64,000 nt of DNA from PHAA01 sp022706565 (GTDB lineage: Bacteria; Bacillota; Syntrophomonadia; Syntrophomonadales; Syntrophomonadaceae): positions 434,001 to 498,000 of the forward strand of contig JAXGLD010000001.1 in the NCBI GenBank assembly GCA_040769385.1, written 5' to 3'. The position numbers and the translations under genes are program-made. Shown here piece after piece: positions 52,164 through 61,581 of this stretch; positions within the stretch are counted from its first letter, which is position 1, and each line of letters begins with the position of its first letter. The notes beneath the pieces are model-generated. The model worked only from the letters and a program-made list of their open reading frames with translations, did no database searches and had not been told where the DNA came from.

Positions 52164-52757
52164 GTGCCTCCTCGCCAGGTAATCTTAGTTAGACACGGCG
52201 AGACTGATTGGAACTTGGCAGGCCGATTCCAGGGTCATGCCGACCCCGGCTTAAATGCGAAGGGAAAATCACAGGCGATGGGAGTCGCAGAACTATTGGC
52301 GAGTGAAGAAGTGGATGTAATATTCACCAGTGATTTAGCCCGGGCGGTGGAAACTGGCCGTCATATCGGGGCTGTTCATGGGGTTCCGCTTAATATGGAA
52401 CCGCTGCTGCGGGAAATTAGTTTTGGTGCTTGGGAGGGGCTGACCTTCAGGGAACTCCAAGCCGAATATCCGGAGGTGTTGAGGGAGTGGCTGCAAGATC
52501 CCTTTACCTTCCGGGTACCCGGGGGCGAGACCGCTGGTGAATTGGGAGAGCGGGTTCTCCTCGCTTGGGACAAAATACTCCATGAGAGCAACTCCGCTCA
52601 GACAGTGGTGATTGTGGCCCATGCCGGCCCATTACGGATGTTATTGTGTCTTCTGACCGGTATGGATCTATCCCGGCAGTGGGAATTCCTGATCAGGCAT
52701 GGGGAACCAGTATTCCTAATCAAGAGCGGCTCTACATATAGGATTATGGATAACTGA
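52164..52757 (+). CDS. cobC: CobC-like alpha-ribazole phosphatase (histidine phosphatase)
   Basis: Histidine phosphatase superfamily, 197 residues. The phosphohistidine motif is LVRHGETDWN near the N-terminus, with the second His in VIVAHAGPLRMLL and the acid Glu in LREISFGAWEG. In this operon it should dephosphorylate alpha-ribazole phosphate or the final cobalamin phosphate. Start GTG at 52164 is 7 bases from AGGAGGT; an earlier GTG at 52155 is too close. Overlap with cobD none. Confidence 0.9.
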   Translation: MPPRQVILVRHGETDWNLAGRFQGHADPGLNAKGKSQAMGVAELLASEEVDVIFTSDLARAVETGRHIGAVHGVPLNMEPLLREISFGAWEGLTFRELQAEYPEVLREWLQDPFTFRVPGGETAGELGERVLLAWDKILHESNSAQTVVIVAHAGPLRMLLCLLTGMDLSRQWEFLIRHGEPVFLIKSGSTYRIMDN

Positions 52758-52804
52758 CTATATAACTCATATGTGTACATTGATGCGAGTGGAGATGATA
52801 TGAA

Positions 52805-54340
52805 ATGCAAAACGCCCGTACCATTATGGTCCAAGGAACAGGTTCACACGTGGGCAAGAGCGTTCTAGCTGCGGCTTTATGTCGCATCTTCCGACAGGAT
52901 GGTTATAAGGTGGCACCGTTTAAGGCACAAAACATGGCTCTGAACTCATTTGTCACCATCGATGGCGGAGAGATGGGCAGGGCCCAAGTGGTACAGGCCC
53001 AGGCGGCTGGAATAGAACCGCATGTCGATATGAATCCGGTTCTCCTAAAACCAGCTGCCGACAACGCTTCGCAGGTTATTGTGCACGGTCGTCCGGTGGG
53101 GACGTTTGGCGCCCGTCACTACCACAATGATTATGTTCGGCAGGTCTGGCCGGCGATCCGGGAGTCTTTTGCACGCTTGGAGCAGAAGTATCAGGTGATA
53201 GTTCTGGAGGGAGCTGGCAGTCCCGCTGAAGTCAATCTGCAGAAGAATGACGTGGTCAATATGCGAGCAGCCCACATGGCTGGAGCGCCAGTAATACTGG
53301 TGGCAGATATCGATAAAGGCGGTGCCCTGGCAGCGGTGGTGGGCACCCTGGAACTGCTAGCGCCAGAAGACCGGAAGATGGTGGCGGGAATTGTCATCAA
53401 CAAATTTAGGGGGGACCGAGAGCTGCTTCAACCAGCCCTGGATTTTCTTGAAGCCAAGACGGGCTTACCGGTTATTGGGGTAATACCCTACCTTGGGTTT
53501 TCTGTACCCGAAGAAGACACAGTGAACGAAGAACTGCGGCCAACCTCAACTGAGGCCGAGGTTTTAGAAATCGGGGTTCTCTATCTGCCCCACATCTCCA
53601 ATTTTACAGATTTTGATCCCCTGGAGGGGGAACCAGATGTCTGTCTGCGCTACATCAGACCGGGCAAAAAATGGGGAAGGCTGGATTGTCTGATCATCCC
53701 CGGTTCGAAAAACACCATCGGGGACTTAAACTGGATCAGGGATCAGGGTTGGGAACGGCAAATTGTGGACTTGGCAAGGTCTGGCATTCCGGTCCTAGGT
53801 ATATGCGGTGGTTTTCAGATGCTGGGTAAGAAAATCATTGATACTGACAACGTTGAGTCACCTTTTTCGGATACACTCGGGATGGGCCTTCTGGATATCA
53901 CAACCCATTTTAGCAGTGAAAAGACCCTCTGGCAGGTGAGGGGCAGCGGACTGGGGTGTGCAAAGAGGTTTGCTGAGGGCTCCGATACTGAAGTGATCGG
54001 ATATGAGATCCATATGGGACAATCGCAGCTTGGCTCGCAAGTCGAGCCGGCTTTTCGATTAATCCGAGAGCATGAACCCGAAGTGGAAATCCTGGATGGA
54101 GCAGTTAATGAGGATGGTCGGGTTTGGGGGACTTATGTACATGGAGTGTTCGATGCGGATGGATTTCGCCGGGCATTTCTGAACCAACTGCGGGAAGCCA
54201 GAGGTTGGACTCCACTGGAATCACAGTATAATTTTCATGCTAGCCGCCAAGCTGCATATGATCGTTTAGCCGACGTGGTGCGTGCTAACCTGGATATGGA
54301 TAGGATTTATCAAATTATGAGATTGGGAAACGGCTGTTAA
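52805..54340 (+). CDS. cbiP: CbiP/CobQ cobyric acid synthase
   Basis: ATP- and glutamine-dependent amidation of four carboxyl groups of adenosylcobyrinic acid a,c-diamide. The N-terminal synthetase has MVQGTGSHVGKSVLAAALCR and PFKAQNMALNS; the C-terminal glutaminase has the nucleophile in VLGICGGFQMLGK and the His in YVHGVFDADGFR. 511 residues is standard. It is the only corrin-ring tailoring enzyme here, which suits salvage of incomplete corrinoids or a ring pathway elsewhere. Last gene of the riboswitch operon. Confidence 0.96.
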   Translation: MQNARTIMVQGTGSHVGKSVLAAALCRIFRQDGYKVAPFKAQNMALNSFVTIDGGEMGRAQVVQAQAAGIEPHVDMNPVLLKPAADNASQVIVHGRPVGTFGARHYHNDYVRQVWPAIRESFARLEQKYQVIVLEGAGSPAEVNLQKNDVVNMRAAHMAGAPVILVADIDKGGALAAVVGTLELLAPEDRKMVAGIVINKFRGDRELLQPALDFLEAKTGLPVIGVIPYLGFSVPEEDTVNEELRPTSTEAEVLEIGVLYLPHISNFTDFDPLEGEPDVCLRYIRPGKKWGRLDCLIIPGSKNTIGDLNWIRDQGWERQIVDLARSGIPVLGICGGFQMLGKKIIDTDNVESPFSDTLGMGLLDITTHFSSEKTLWQVRGSGLGCAKRFAEGSDTEVIGYEIHMGQSQLGSQVEPAFRLIREHEPEVEILDGAVNEDGRVWGTYVHGVFDADGFRRAFLNQLREARGWTPLESQYNFHASRQAAYDRLADVVRANLDMDRIYQIMRLGNGC

Positions 54341-54402
54341 CACTCGCTGTATGATCAACAAGGCTAAGATCACTGGTCAAACATTATCCTGATACTGATA
54401 GA

Positions 54403-54433
54403 GAAAGCCACCTTCTATCCGAAGATGGCTTTC
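54403..54433. terminator. Hairpin between convergent cbiP and the AAA ATPase gene
   Basis: GAAAGCCACCTTC pairs with GAAGATGGCTTTC (one mismatch) around TATCC. There is no good T run on either strand, so its strength as a terminator is doubtful. Confidence 0.5.
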
Positions 54434-54561
54434 CCCATTGTGTGGACTTACTACCTACTGCTAGTAAAGCACTAATTACTCAATTAAGAACGATGGATTT
54501 CCTTGTGCCCAATACCATTTATAGGAGTACTCTGGCTTCATTGGCTTTGCCAATACCCGTA

Positions 54562-55638
54562 TTATCCCGTTGAGCTGAGTACGTTAGTGTGTTTGCCGTC
54601 TTCGTTCAACACCTTTATCAAAGCGTCTGCATCCACACGGTGTTTCAATATCAACGGCAGGATATGGTTGATATCATTGATAGTGGCTTGATCTCGATCT
54701 TTAGTGATGCTGTAAAGTACAGCACCCTGTTGCATGGCCTCGATAGCCCTAATGCTCTCCAGGTTATGTTTGATATAGAGCCTGGCGATATAGTTTCGGG
54801 CAAAATCAGGAAGGTCGGACTCCAGATAGCGTTCTGCCCACCTCAACATGATCTGGGTATACATCTCATGCTGTTTCTGGTAGTCTACGGTAATTTCGGC
54901 ATGGTTTTCAGCTTTGGTACCATGGAAATTGTCTTTTAGCATCTTGGCCAATACATCAATTGAGGTAGGTCGGCCCATGTAACAAACCATATCGAAGCGA
55001 TCGGACAATTGACGGCGTATTTCTTCCAAGGGGCCAGGATCCTCATCTGGATTGGAAGCCGCCCACACCGAAACGCTGACCTTGACAGACACTACCGGCA
55101 GCCCAGCTTCTTCAATCTGAACCACTCCCGGCTTGGTGCCCATCACATCCAACAGGATGTCGGTAATCTCTGGTGCAGTATCAGCCAGGCGATTGATTTC
55201 ATCGACAAATAGAATGCCACGGTGGGCTTGGGGGATGAGACCGGGCAGCAGGCCCGCTTCCGGGCTGCTGGTATCGGTCAATTTGGCAAGGTCAATACTA
55301 CCTGCCACTGTGCCCACCTTGGCGGAATGGGATATCTCCAAGAAAGGCATGGGAATCCATTCTGTGCCTATGGCGGCTATTGCTTCGGGAGACAAACCTT
55401 TGTGGTGAGGACAGTGAGGCTGAGCCGGATCACAATTGTATAGGCACCCCTTTATTCTCTCGATCTCGGGTAGTATGTCCTGTGCTCTTCTCATTATGGT
55501 GGTTTTGCCAGTACCGCGAAGCCCCTCGGCGTGAATATGAAGCGGTTCCCCCGCTATGGTCGAAACCACCGACATATTCACCAGATCGAAGAGGGCCTCG
55601 TTGCCTTCATAACGCTCCAACTGTGCATATTGTAACAT
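54562..55638 (-). CDS. Magnesium-chelatase-I-like AAA+ ATPase
   Basis: 358-residue AAA+ protein resembling the BchI/ChlI ATPase subunit of metal chelatases. Walker A EGLRGTGKTTIMRRAQ (about residue 41), Cys-rich insert CLYNCDPAQPHCPHHK (about 66-81, an unusual feature that could bind metal), Walker B GILFVDEINRL and sensor WAASNPDEDPGP. No chelatase D or H subunit is in the window. Start ATG at 55638 after AGGAGG; the frame opens 39 bases earlier. Nearness to B12 genes hints at metal insertion, yet MoxR-like chaperone roles are as likely. Confidence 0.8.
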   Translation of the reverse strand: MLQYAQLERYEGNEALFDLVNMSVVSTIAGEPLHIHAEGLRGTGKTTIMRRAQDILPEIERIKGCLYNCDPAQPHCPHHKGLSPEAIAAIGTEWIPMPFLEISHSAKVGTVAGSIDLAKLTDTSSPEAGLLPGLIPQAHRGILFVDEINRLADTAPEITDILLDVMGTKPGVVQIEEAGLPVVSVKVSVSVWAASNPDEDPGPLEEIRRQLSDRFDMVCYMGRPTSIDVLAKMLKDNFHGTKAENHAEITVDYQKQHEMYTQIMLRWAERYLESDLPDFARNYIARLYIKHNLESIRAIEAMQQGAVLYSITKDRDQATINDINHILPLILKHRVDADALIKVLNEDGKHTNVLSSTG

Positions 55639-55764
55639 TTTGCCATCCTCCTCTTTGAACCATTGGGATCGGTTCATGGATATAGAGATTCTGGTGGTAC
55701 AGCCGATGGAAAAAACTTAATCTGGTTTCCGTAATCAGTGGTGAATAGCGTATTATCCAGGAAG

Positions 55765-55932
55765 TTATAACAAGACCATGATACAGACCACCACTAAACT
55801 CATAGTAAGCAAAGCTAGTACTCCCGCAAATCCAACCCCTATGGTGACATTTTCCAAGTCAACCAACGGTTTCTGATTGTTGGTTTCTTTGGGTTGAAGA
55901 GACGGGTTGCCGTTCAAATAATTGACTGTCAT
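55765..55932 (-). CDS. Small single-pass membrane protein, 55 residues
   Basis: A short gene too small for usual length cut-offs. ATG at 55930-55932 has GGAGGTGAG 4 bases upstream on the minus strand. The protein starts MTVNYLNGNPSLQPKETNN and ends in a strongly hydrophobic helix (about residues 29-55: IGVGFAGVLALL, MSLVVVCIMVLL) right at the C-terminus. It precedes the AAA ATPase gene by 126 bases on the same strand, so it may anchor or accompany that protein. No homologue is recognised. Confidence 0.7.
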   Translation of the reverse strand: MTVNYLNGNPSLQPKETNNQKPLVDLENVTIGVGFAGVLALLTMSLVVVCIMVLL

Positions 55933-56175
55933 GGTACTCACCTCCGTTAATCAGCTATATATTTAGGCTTCTTATGGTAGTTTCAATACGTTAGAGGGTC
56001 ATCTTGACCTTATCTTAAGCAATTACCATGCCAATTCTAAAGAAGTGTAAGAAATTTTCCCTGTAGATTCCTATTGCCTGCTGACGACGCACGCAGATAC
56101 AATTTGCTATTGCATTAAATAATAGAAGGCCACAAATGATTTCTGTAACAATAGTGTAATCTGGTTGTTTAAGGA

Positions 56176-56204
56176 TTGTAACGCTATTACACATTTGGTA
56201 CAAT
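56176..56204 (+). promoter_or_regulatory. Promoter for the hydrogenase-like regulator
   Basis: TTGTAA (56176-56181) and TACAAT (56199-56204) are 17 bases apart, with TGG just before the -10. It is a sigma-A type promoter in the 304-base gap 55933-56236, where no other gene was found. Confidence 0.7.
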
Positions 56205-56236
56205 AGTGATACAATACGATGCAGGGAGATTGTGAC

Positions 56237-58930
56237 ATGATTGGCTTAGATAGAATAATTGGAATCAATGAGAACAACTGCACCAATTGCCACCAGTGCA
56301 TTGCGGTTTGCCCAGTAAAGATCTGCAACAACGGTAGTGGTAGTGTGGTCAAGTTTAACAACGAAGTGTGCATAGGTTGTGGACGTTGCGTGGGTACCTG
56401 CATTAAGAGTCACGGGGGCATTGCCGATAAGGCCGCGCGTTTTGTTATTGATGACAGTCGGCAATTTGTAGAGGATTTACACCGCAAAGACTTGGTTGCC
56501 CTGGTAGCTCCGTCGGCGCAGTGCAACTTTGACTTGGCAAAAATGATTTCTGCCCTCAGGCAGTTGGGCATCAAGTATGTATATGATGTGTCTCTGGGGG
56601 CCGAGTTGACGGTGGCGCTATATCATCGGGCGGTTGAGACGGGCAGCGCGAAACTGCCATTGATATCCACTGCTTGCCCGGCTATCGTGCGTTATATTCA
56701 GCTCATGCACCCCCGATTGATCGGGAACTTGGCCCCAATAGGCAGTCCAGTTCATAACTTGGCCGTATATGTGAAGGCATTGCACCCGGAAGCGGAAATG
56801 GTTCTTGTTTCTCCCTGCATGGAAAAAACCAATGAGATCAGGATTCACAATCTGGTCAGTTATAATGTGCTCTATCAGTCGCTACAGAAGATTTTTGATA
56901 AAGAAGGCATCAATCTCGAGTTGTTACCAGACGGGGAGTTTGACAACTGCGTGCCAGCTGGGATCGCCACCAATTTTTCAATTCCGGGTGGCTTAAAGGA
57001 ATCCTATTTGTACCACTACCCGGATACCCCTGCCAGCTCAATAGCACGGGTAGAGGGACCAGTGGTATTTGATAGTTACCTCAGCAACTTGGAGAAATCC
57101 ATAACCAGGGAGGATTCCTATCTGCCTATAATAATCGATGTTCTCAGTTGTGAAAAGGGCTGCAACGCGGGAGTTGGATGTGTTCATAATTCGGTACGCT
57201 GGGAAATGGAATATATGGTAGCAGCCCGTTCGGAACAAAGCATAAACGATCCCATTACCAACCAGCGATTAAATGAATTCATTGCGGAAACCATAGATAA
57301 ACACGATTTTGGTATTCCCTGCTACGAGGACTTGTCCTCTTTGGCAGAGATCGACATGCCTAATGAGGCCGAGCTGAAAGATATATATGAAAAGATGCTT
57401 AAGTTCGAAGAAAAAGACTTCAGAAACTGTGCCGCTTGTGGTTATAATTCCTGCTATTTGATGGCTGTGGCTATTTATAATGGTTTAAATAAAGTCCAGA
57501 ATTGCCATTTGTATCAGGAAAAAGAACTGCGCCGCGAGCAGCAGGCAATTGAGTATATGAATATGGAACTATCATCAGTGTTTAATGCCATGAACGATGC
57601 CTTGATAGTTCTAGACAAAGAAGGAAGGGTATCGCAGTCCAACGTGGCTGCCCAAAAGATTACCGGTTATGCCGATGAAGCTATCATAGGTATTCACATC
57701 CTGGATCTATTCTGCGGTAAAGCGCCTTACACCATCAAACTGCTAGAAACCGGCGAGTCATATAGAGACCGGGAAATGATAATCGATGGAGTGCGGGGGA
57801 AAATCCATGGTACCGCTTCTGGAGAACCAAGAATCGACGAAAATGGTCAGATCACTGGTGCGACAATTATAATCCGCCCGATAGCCCGAGTACAGGAACT
57901 AGTTAACAAGATTAGCGGTGCCCAGGCCACGTTTACCTTTGATTCCATAATCGGTGAAGACAAGAATCTGAAGAATTCGATTCGACTAGCCACCATCGCC
58001 AGCGCCAATGATTCGGCGGTGCTATTACAGGCAGCCAGCGGTACTGGGAAGGAAGTATTTGCCCAGGCCATCCATAATGGCAGTTCGCGACGCAACGGTC
58101 CGTTCGTGGCCATCAACTGCGCGGCATTACCCCGGGAACTAGTGGGAAGTGAACTGTTTGGATATGTGGAAGGAGCGTTTACCGGGGCCCGGCGAGGAGG
58201 CAGACCGGGGAAATTTGAACTGGCCAACAAAGGGACTCTTCTGCTGGATGAAATCGGTGATATGCCATTGGAACAACAGGCCATGTTATTACGGGCTATC
58301 CAAGAGAAGGCGATATTGAGGGTAGGAGGCGATTCCCTGATAAACGTGGATGTGAGGATAATTGCCGCTACCAACCAGGATTTGCTGGAGTTGGTCGGGC
58401 AGGGGAGGTTCCGAGCTGATCTTTATTACCGTCTGAACGTGGTGCAGATCTCCATTCCGGCTCTGAAGGACAGACGACCTGATATCAAGTTATTGTTCGA
58501 ATACTTCGTCAAGGAGATGTCGGCGCGAATCAATAAACGGATATCTGTGATAGACGACGATGTTATCAATGTAGTGCAAGCCTACGATTGGCCGGGCAAT
58601 ATCCGTGAATTGCAGAATGTCGTGGAGAGAACTCTTTTGTTGGCGGAGGATGGACATATCACCCTTGATTGCCTGCCTCGGGAAATTGTGATAGCTCAGG
58701 ACAGTGAATACGATGCCGACTTTGGAGGAGGATACCAAGACATTGCCCCGTCGCCAGTTCTCCTCTCCAGCCGCGGCACCCGCAAGGCACAAGCAGCCGA
58801 AAAGGAGAAGGAACGGATAATACGTATTCTAGACAAACATGGAGGCAATGTAAGCAAGACGGCTACAGAGCTGGGGATTTCTCGCAACACTTTATACAGG
58901 AAAATGAGGAGTTATGCGATAAGCAATTAG
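56237..58930 (+). CDS. [FeFe]-hydrogenase-like sensor fused to sigma-54 activator
   Basis: 897-residue fusion regulator. Residues 15-55: two 4Fe-4S motifs (CTNCHQCIAVC and CIGCGRCVGTC). About 85-365: [FeFe]-hydrogenase H-cluster domain with loops STACP (144-148), SPCMEK (192-197) and SCEKGCNAGVGC (304-315). About 395-430: an Fe-S domain CAACGYNSC. Then PAS (about 450-560), AAA+ with Walker A AASGTGKE and sigma-54 loop GAFTGA, and a Fis-type HTH (KTATELGISRNTLYRK). The four H-cluster cysteines are kept (147, 194, 305, 309), but the proton-relay Cys before Cys147 is Ala146, as in sensory hydrogenases. Probably an H2 or redox sensor controlling sigma-54 genes. Start ATG 56237 after GGGAG. Confidence 0.9.
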   Translation: MIGLDRIIGINENNCTNCHQCIAVCPVKICNNGSGSVVKFNNEVCIGCGRCVGTCIKSHGGIADKAARFVIDDSRQFVEDLHRKDLVALVAPSAQCNFDLAKMISALRQLGIKYVYDVSLGAELTVALYHRAVETGSAKLPLISTACPAIVRYIQLMHPRLIGNLAPIGSPVHNLAVYVKALHPEAEMVLVSPCMEKTNEIRIHNLVSYNVLYQSLQKIFDKEGINLELLPDGEFDNCVPAGIATNFSIPGGLKESYLYHYPDTPASSIARVEGPVVFDSYLSNLEKSITREDSYLPIIIDVLSCEKGCNAGVGCVHNSVRWEMEYMVAARSEQSINDPITNQRLNEFIAETIDKHDFGIPCYEDLSSLAEIDMPNEAELKDIYEKMLKFEEKDFRNCAACGYNSCYLMAVAIYNGLNKVQNCHLYQEKELRREQQAIEYMNMELSSVFNAMNDALIVLDKEGRVSQSNVAAQKITGYADEAIIGIHILDLFCGKAPYTIKLLETGESYRDREMIIDGVRGKIHGTASGEPRIDENGQITGATIIIRPIARVQELVNKISGAQATFTFDSIIGEDKNLKNSIRLATIASANDSAVLLQAASGTGKEVFAQAIHNGSSRRNGPFVAINCAALPRELVGSELFGYVEGAFTGARRGGRPGKFELANKGTLLLDEIGDMPLEQQAMLLRAIQEKAILRVGGDSLINVDVRIIAATNQDLLELVGQGRFRADLYYRLNVVQISIPALKDRRPDIKLLFEYFVKEMSARINKRISVIDDDVINVVQAYDWPGNIRELQNVVERTLLLAEDGHITLDCLPREIVIAQDSEYDADFGGGYQDIAPSPVLLSSRGTRKAQAAEKEKERIIRILDKHGGNVSKTATELGISRNTLYRKMRSYAISN

Positions 58931-59007
58931 ATCAATAATTGTGGATTTGAGCATATAAGTTCTTGGCTTCCGCTAAGTGATTGCTCTGGTTATTTGAATA
59001 AAAGAAT

Positions 59008-59034
59008 AAGCGCTGGGCGTTGCACCCAGCGCTT
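59008..59034 (+). terminator. Hairpin terminator region after the hydrogenase-like regulator
   Basis: A 10-bp stem AAGCGCTGGG / CCCAGCGCTT with a seven-base loop. The T run is missing on the plus strand; on the minus strand it is followed by TATTCTTTTATT, so it may end the convergent acyl-CoA dehydrogenase transcript. The rest of 58931-59200 shows nothing. Confidence 0.65.
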
Positions 59035-59200
59035 CAGACTATAAGAAAGACTGATAGTTACGTTAATGCGGAACCCTCGCTCCAGTGACGTCCCTCATGC
59101 ACGGGCCAATCCCAGACATTCCCATTGCTTTACTATAAGCCTTTTTTGCTCATTGCCAAGTAGTATTTCTGACTCGAATGTCCAATAATTGTCTTCACGG

Positions 59201-60352
59201 TTAGAATAATACTGAACCAGCAAAGATTATCCTCTGCATATCGGAAACACCCTCTATTTGCGGGCATATTATGGCGTCCCGATATACCCTTTCAATTGGG
59301 AAGTCTTTGGTAAGACCGTAGGATGCGTGCACGTCCATGGACAGTTTGGCTGCTTCCACCGCCGTATCACTGGCGTAACCTTTTACCAAAGCCGCTTCCG
59401 CTTCAAATTGACGCCAATCACTGGAACGCCGCGAAAGTATATCGTTGGCAAGGGTCCCGAGACGATAGCACATCCAGCGGGTGCTGTGATACTTGGCGGC
59501 CAGGTGACCGATTTTGAGTTGTATGGCCTGGAACTTGGCAATGGGTTGGCCCCGATGCAATTTTTCTTTGGCATATTTTATAGCATCTTCGTAAGCAGCC
59601 AGGATACCCCCAAGAGCAATAGTTGAAGTACCGATTTTCCCGAAGGCTATTCCCAATAACAAGATATCAAACCCCTGGCCTCTTTGCCCCAGCAAATTGG
59701 AGGCTGGTACCCGCACATCTTTCAGATATACATCGTATATCGGGCTCCCATGACCGCCGATTTTTTCCCAGGCTGGGGACAGAGAATAACCGGGACAAAG
59801 CTTGTCGACTATGTAGGCGCTGACCCCGCCAACTTCGGTATCCTTGCAGAATACAACGATAGGTCCTTCATAAGCGGCTGCGGATATAAATCTCTTTACC
59901 CCGTTGATGACTGCATAATCACCGTCTTGGGTGACAGTGGTGACCAATTGCTTGGGATCAGATCCTGTTTCAGGCTCTGTAAAAGCAAACGATGGGTGCA
60001 GTTTCCCTTTACAGATGTCAGGGAAATAACGGTCCTTCTGCTCCTCGGTTCCAAAGATGCTAATCGCATCGGCACCCAGCATATGGACGGAAAAAAGAGT
60101 CGCTACTCCCGCTGAAGCTCGCGCAATCTGTTCCTGGACTAAAACATAATACTCATAGCCAAGAGCACTTCCCCCATATTTTTCTGGGAAGGGTATGCCC
60201 ATGAAGCCAAGCTCGGCCATTCCATCAAGTATTTCCGCCGGAATCTTGTCTTCGGCGTCAATCTGCCCAGCCAAGGGGGCAATTATCTTGGTTGCGAATT
60301 CGCGGGCTGATTCTTGGATAAGTTGTTGCTCTTCGGTAAAATTAAAATCCAT
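59201..60352 (-). CDS. Acyl-CoA dehydrogenase
   Basis: FAD enzyme of beta-oxidation that makes the trans-2 double bond in acyl-CoA, 383 residues. N-terminal MDFNFTEEQQLIQESAREFA, FAD-binding FAFTEPETGSDPKQLVTT, and the C-terminal catalytic-base segment PQIEGVSDMQRI (Glu in EGV) are seen; the RVYRDAI motif is typical. Best guess is a short-chain (butyryl) dehydrogenase, but chain length is not certain. No etfAB genes adjoin. It has its own promoter and stands alone. Confidence 0.93.
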   Translation of the reverse strand: MDFNFTEEQQLIQESAREFATKIIAPLAGQIDAEDKIPAEILDGMAELGFMGIPFPEKYGGSALGYEYYVLVQEQIARASAGVATLFSVHMLGADAISIFGTEEQKDRYFPDICKGKLHPSFAFTEPETGSDPKQLVTTVTQDGDYAVINGVKRFISAAAYEGPIVVFCKDTEVGGVSAYIVDKLCPGYSLSPAWEKIGGHGSPIYDVYLKDVRVPASNLLGQRGQGFDILLLGIAFGKIGTSTIALGGILAAYEDAIKYAKEKLHRGQPIAKFQAIQLKIGHLAAKYHSTRWMCYRLGTLANDILSRRSSDWRQFEAEAALVKGYASDTAVEAAKLSMDVHASYGLTKDFPIERVYRDAIICPQIEGVSDMQRIIFAGSVLF

Positions 60353-60405
60353 TTAGCCAATCCCTCCTGCTAACAATAATACTCCCGTTGCCTGTTCTTA
60401 GTACC

Positions 60406-60433
60406 AGTATAGGGCATAAATAAAATTATTCAA
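60406..60433 (-). promoter_or_regulatory. Promoter for the acyl-CoA dehydrogenase gene
   Basis: On the minus strand TTGAAT (60433-60428) and TATACT (60411-60406) are 16 bases apart, about 50 bases before the ATG. The remaining divergent gap up to 60650 shows no gene; a TTGACA near 60593 may serve the next gene. Confidence 0.6.
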
Positions 60434-60650
60434 ATATCTTGATTGCCCTGCCAGCGGCGTTTCGTTGGCGGTCAGCATTGCATGGGGTTTCACTCCTTCT
60501 TTTATGTGCTCCCAGCAAGGTTAAGATAATGCTGGACATAGGTTAGGGAAGCCTGGCCAACATCAAAATTATCGAGTTGGCGATAATAGAGCTTGACAGA
60601 GATTTAATATTGACGTAATTCTTGGATAAAATAAAAAATGAGGTGCGTCT

Positions 60651-61421
60651 ATGTGTCTAATAGTCTTTGCCCTGGATTGCCATCCCCGCTACAAATTGGT
60701 GTTGGCAGCCAACCGCGATGAGTTTTACCAGCGTCCCACTCAGACAGCTGCATTTTGGCCGGAGCGGCCTGATGTCTTAGCCGGGAAGGACCTGCTTAAA
60801 ATGGGAACCTGGTTGGGAATAACCAAGACAGGCAGATTTGCAGCCTTAACCAATTATAGAGACCCCAGCCAAAACAAACATGGGGCTCCTTCGCGCGGAT
60901 TGCTGGTTTATAATTACCTCATTGGGCAGGATGCTCCGGACGACTATTTAAGGCGGCTGGTTGGAACAGCCCAGCAGTATGATGGCTATAACCTGTTGGC
61001 AGGGACAACCAGCGCCCTCTATTATTTTTCCAACCAAGAGCAAGCTGTACGGCAAATTCAACCGGGTATACATGGGTTAAGCAACAGTTTGCTTAATGTT
61101 TGTTGGCCTAAAGTCAACCGCAGCGTACGGCAAATGAAGGATTGCTTGCTTGACGATGTTATTCAAGAGGACAGGCTTTTCCGCATTATGGCTGATAAAC
61201 AGCAAGCCCCAGACCACGAATTGCCAAGAACAGGGGTGAGTCTGGAATGGGAACGGCTACTGTCATCAATATTTATCGCCGGAGAAGATTATGGCACCCG
61301 CTGTACGTCGGTCCTGTTAGTCGATCGTAGTAATCATGTCCAGTTCTGGGAGAAGAGTTTCAAATTTGGAAACCAAGAAGATGCCGATATGGTCTCTTAT
61401 GAGTTTTCTGTTGAAGGCTAG
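60651..61421 (+). CDS. NRDE (TANGO2-like) family protein
   Basis: 256-residue member of the NRDE/TANGO2 family, named after its Asn-Arg-Asp-Glu motif. MCLIVFALDCHPRYKLVLAANRDEFYQRP holds NRDE at about residues 23-26 and an N-terminal Cys2, which may act as an Ntn-hydrolase-like nucleophile; GTWLGITKTGRFAALTNYRDP follows. Biochemical role in bacteria is not settled (haem or acyl-CoA handling has been proposed for relatives). ATG at 60651 after GAGG. It has no co-directional close partner. Confidence 0.9.
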   Translation: MCLIVFALDCHPRYKLVLAANRDEFYQRPTQTAAFWPERPDVLAGKDLLKMGTWLGITKTGRFAALTNYRDPSQNKHGAPSRGLLVYNYLIGQDAPDDYLRRLVGTAQQYDGYNLLAGTTSALYYFSNQEQAVRQIQPGIHGLSNSLLNVCWPKVNRSVRQMKDCLLDDVIQEDRLFRIMADKQQAPDHELPRTGVSLEWERLLSSIFIAGEDYGTRCTSVLLVDRSNHVQFWEKSFKFGNQEDADMVSYEFSVEG

Positions 61422-61581
61422 TGTTAGGAGATGTTTGGGACAACTGTACTTTTATGAACAATATGCCCATAATAACAGGTAGTTCGAGAATATTGCACTG
61501 AAACTGAGACTTATGGGGAACCATCAGAGGCAAGGTAGAATATTGTAACCATTTTAAAACAATCTTAAGGGGGCAAATCCA

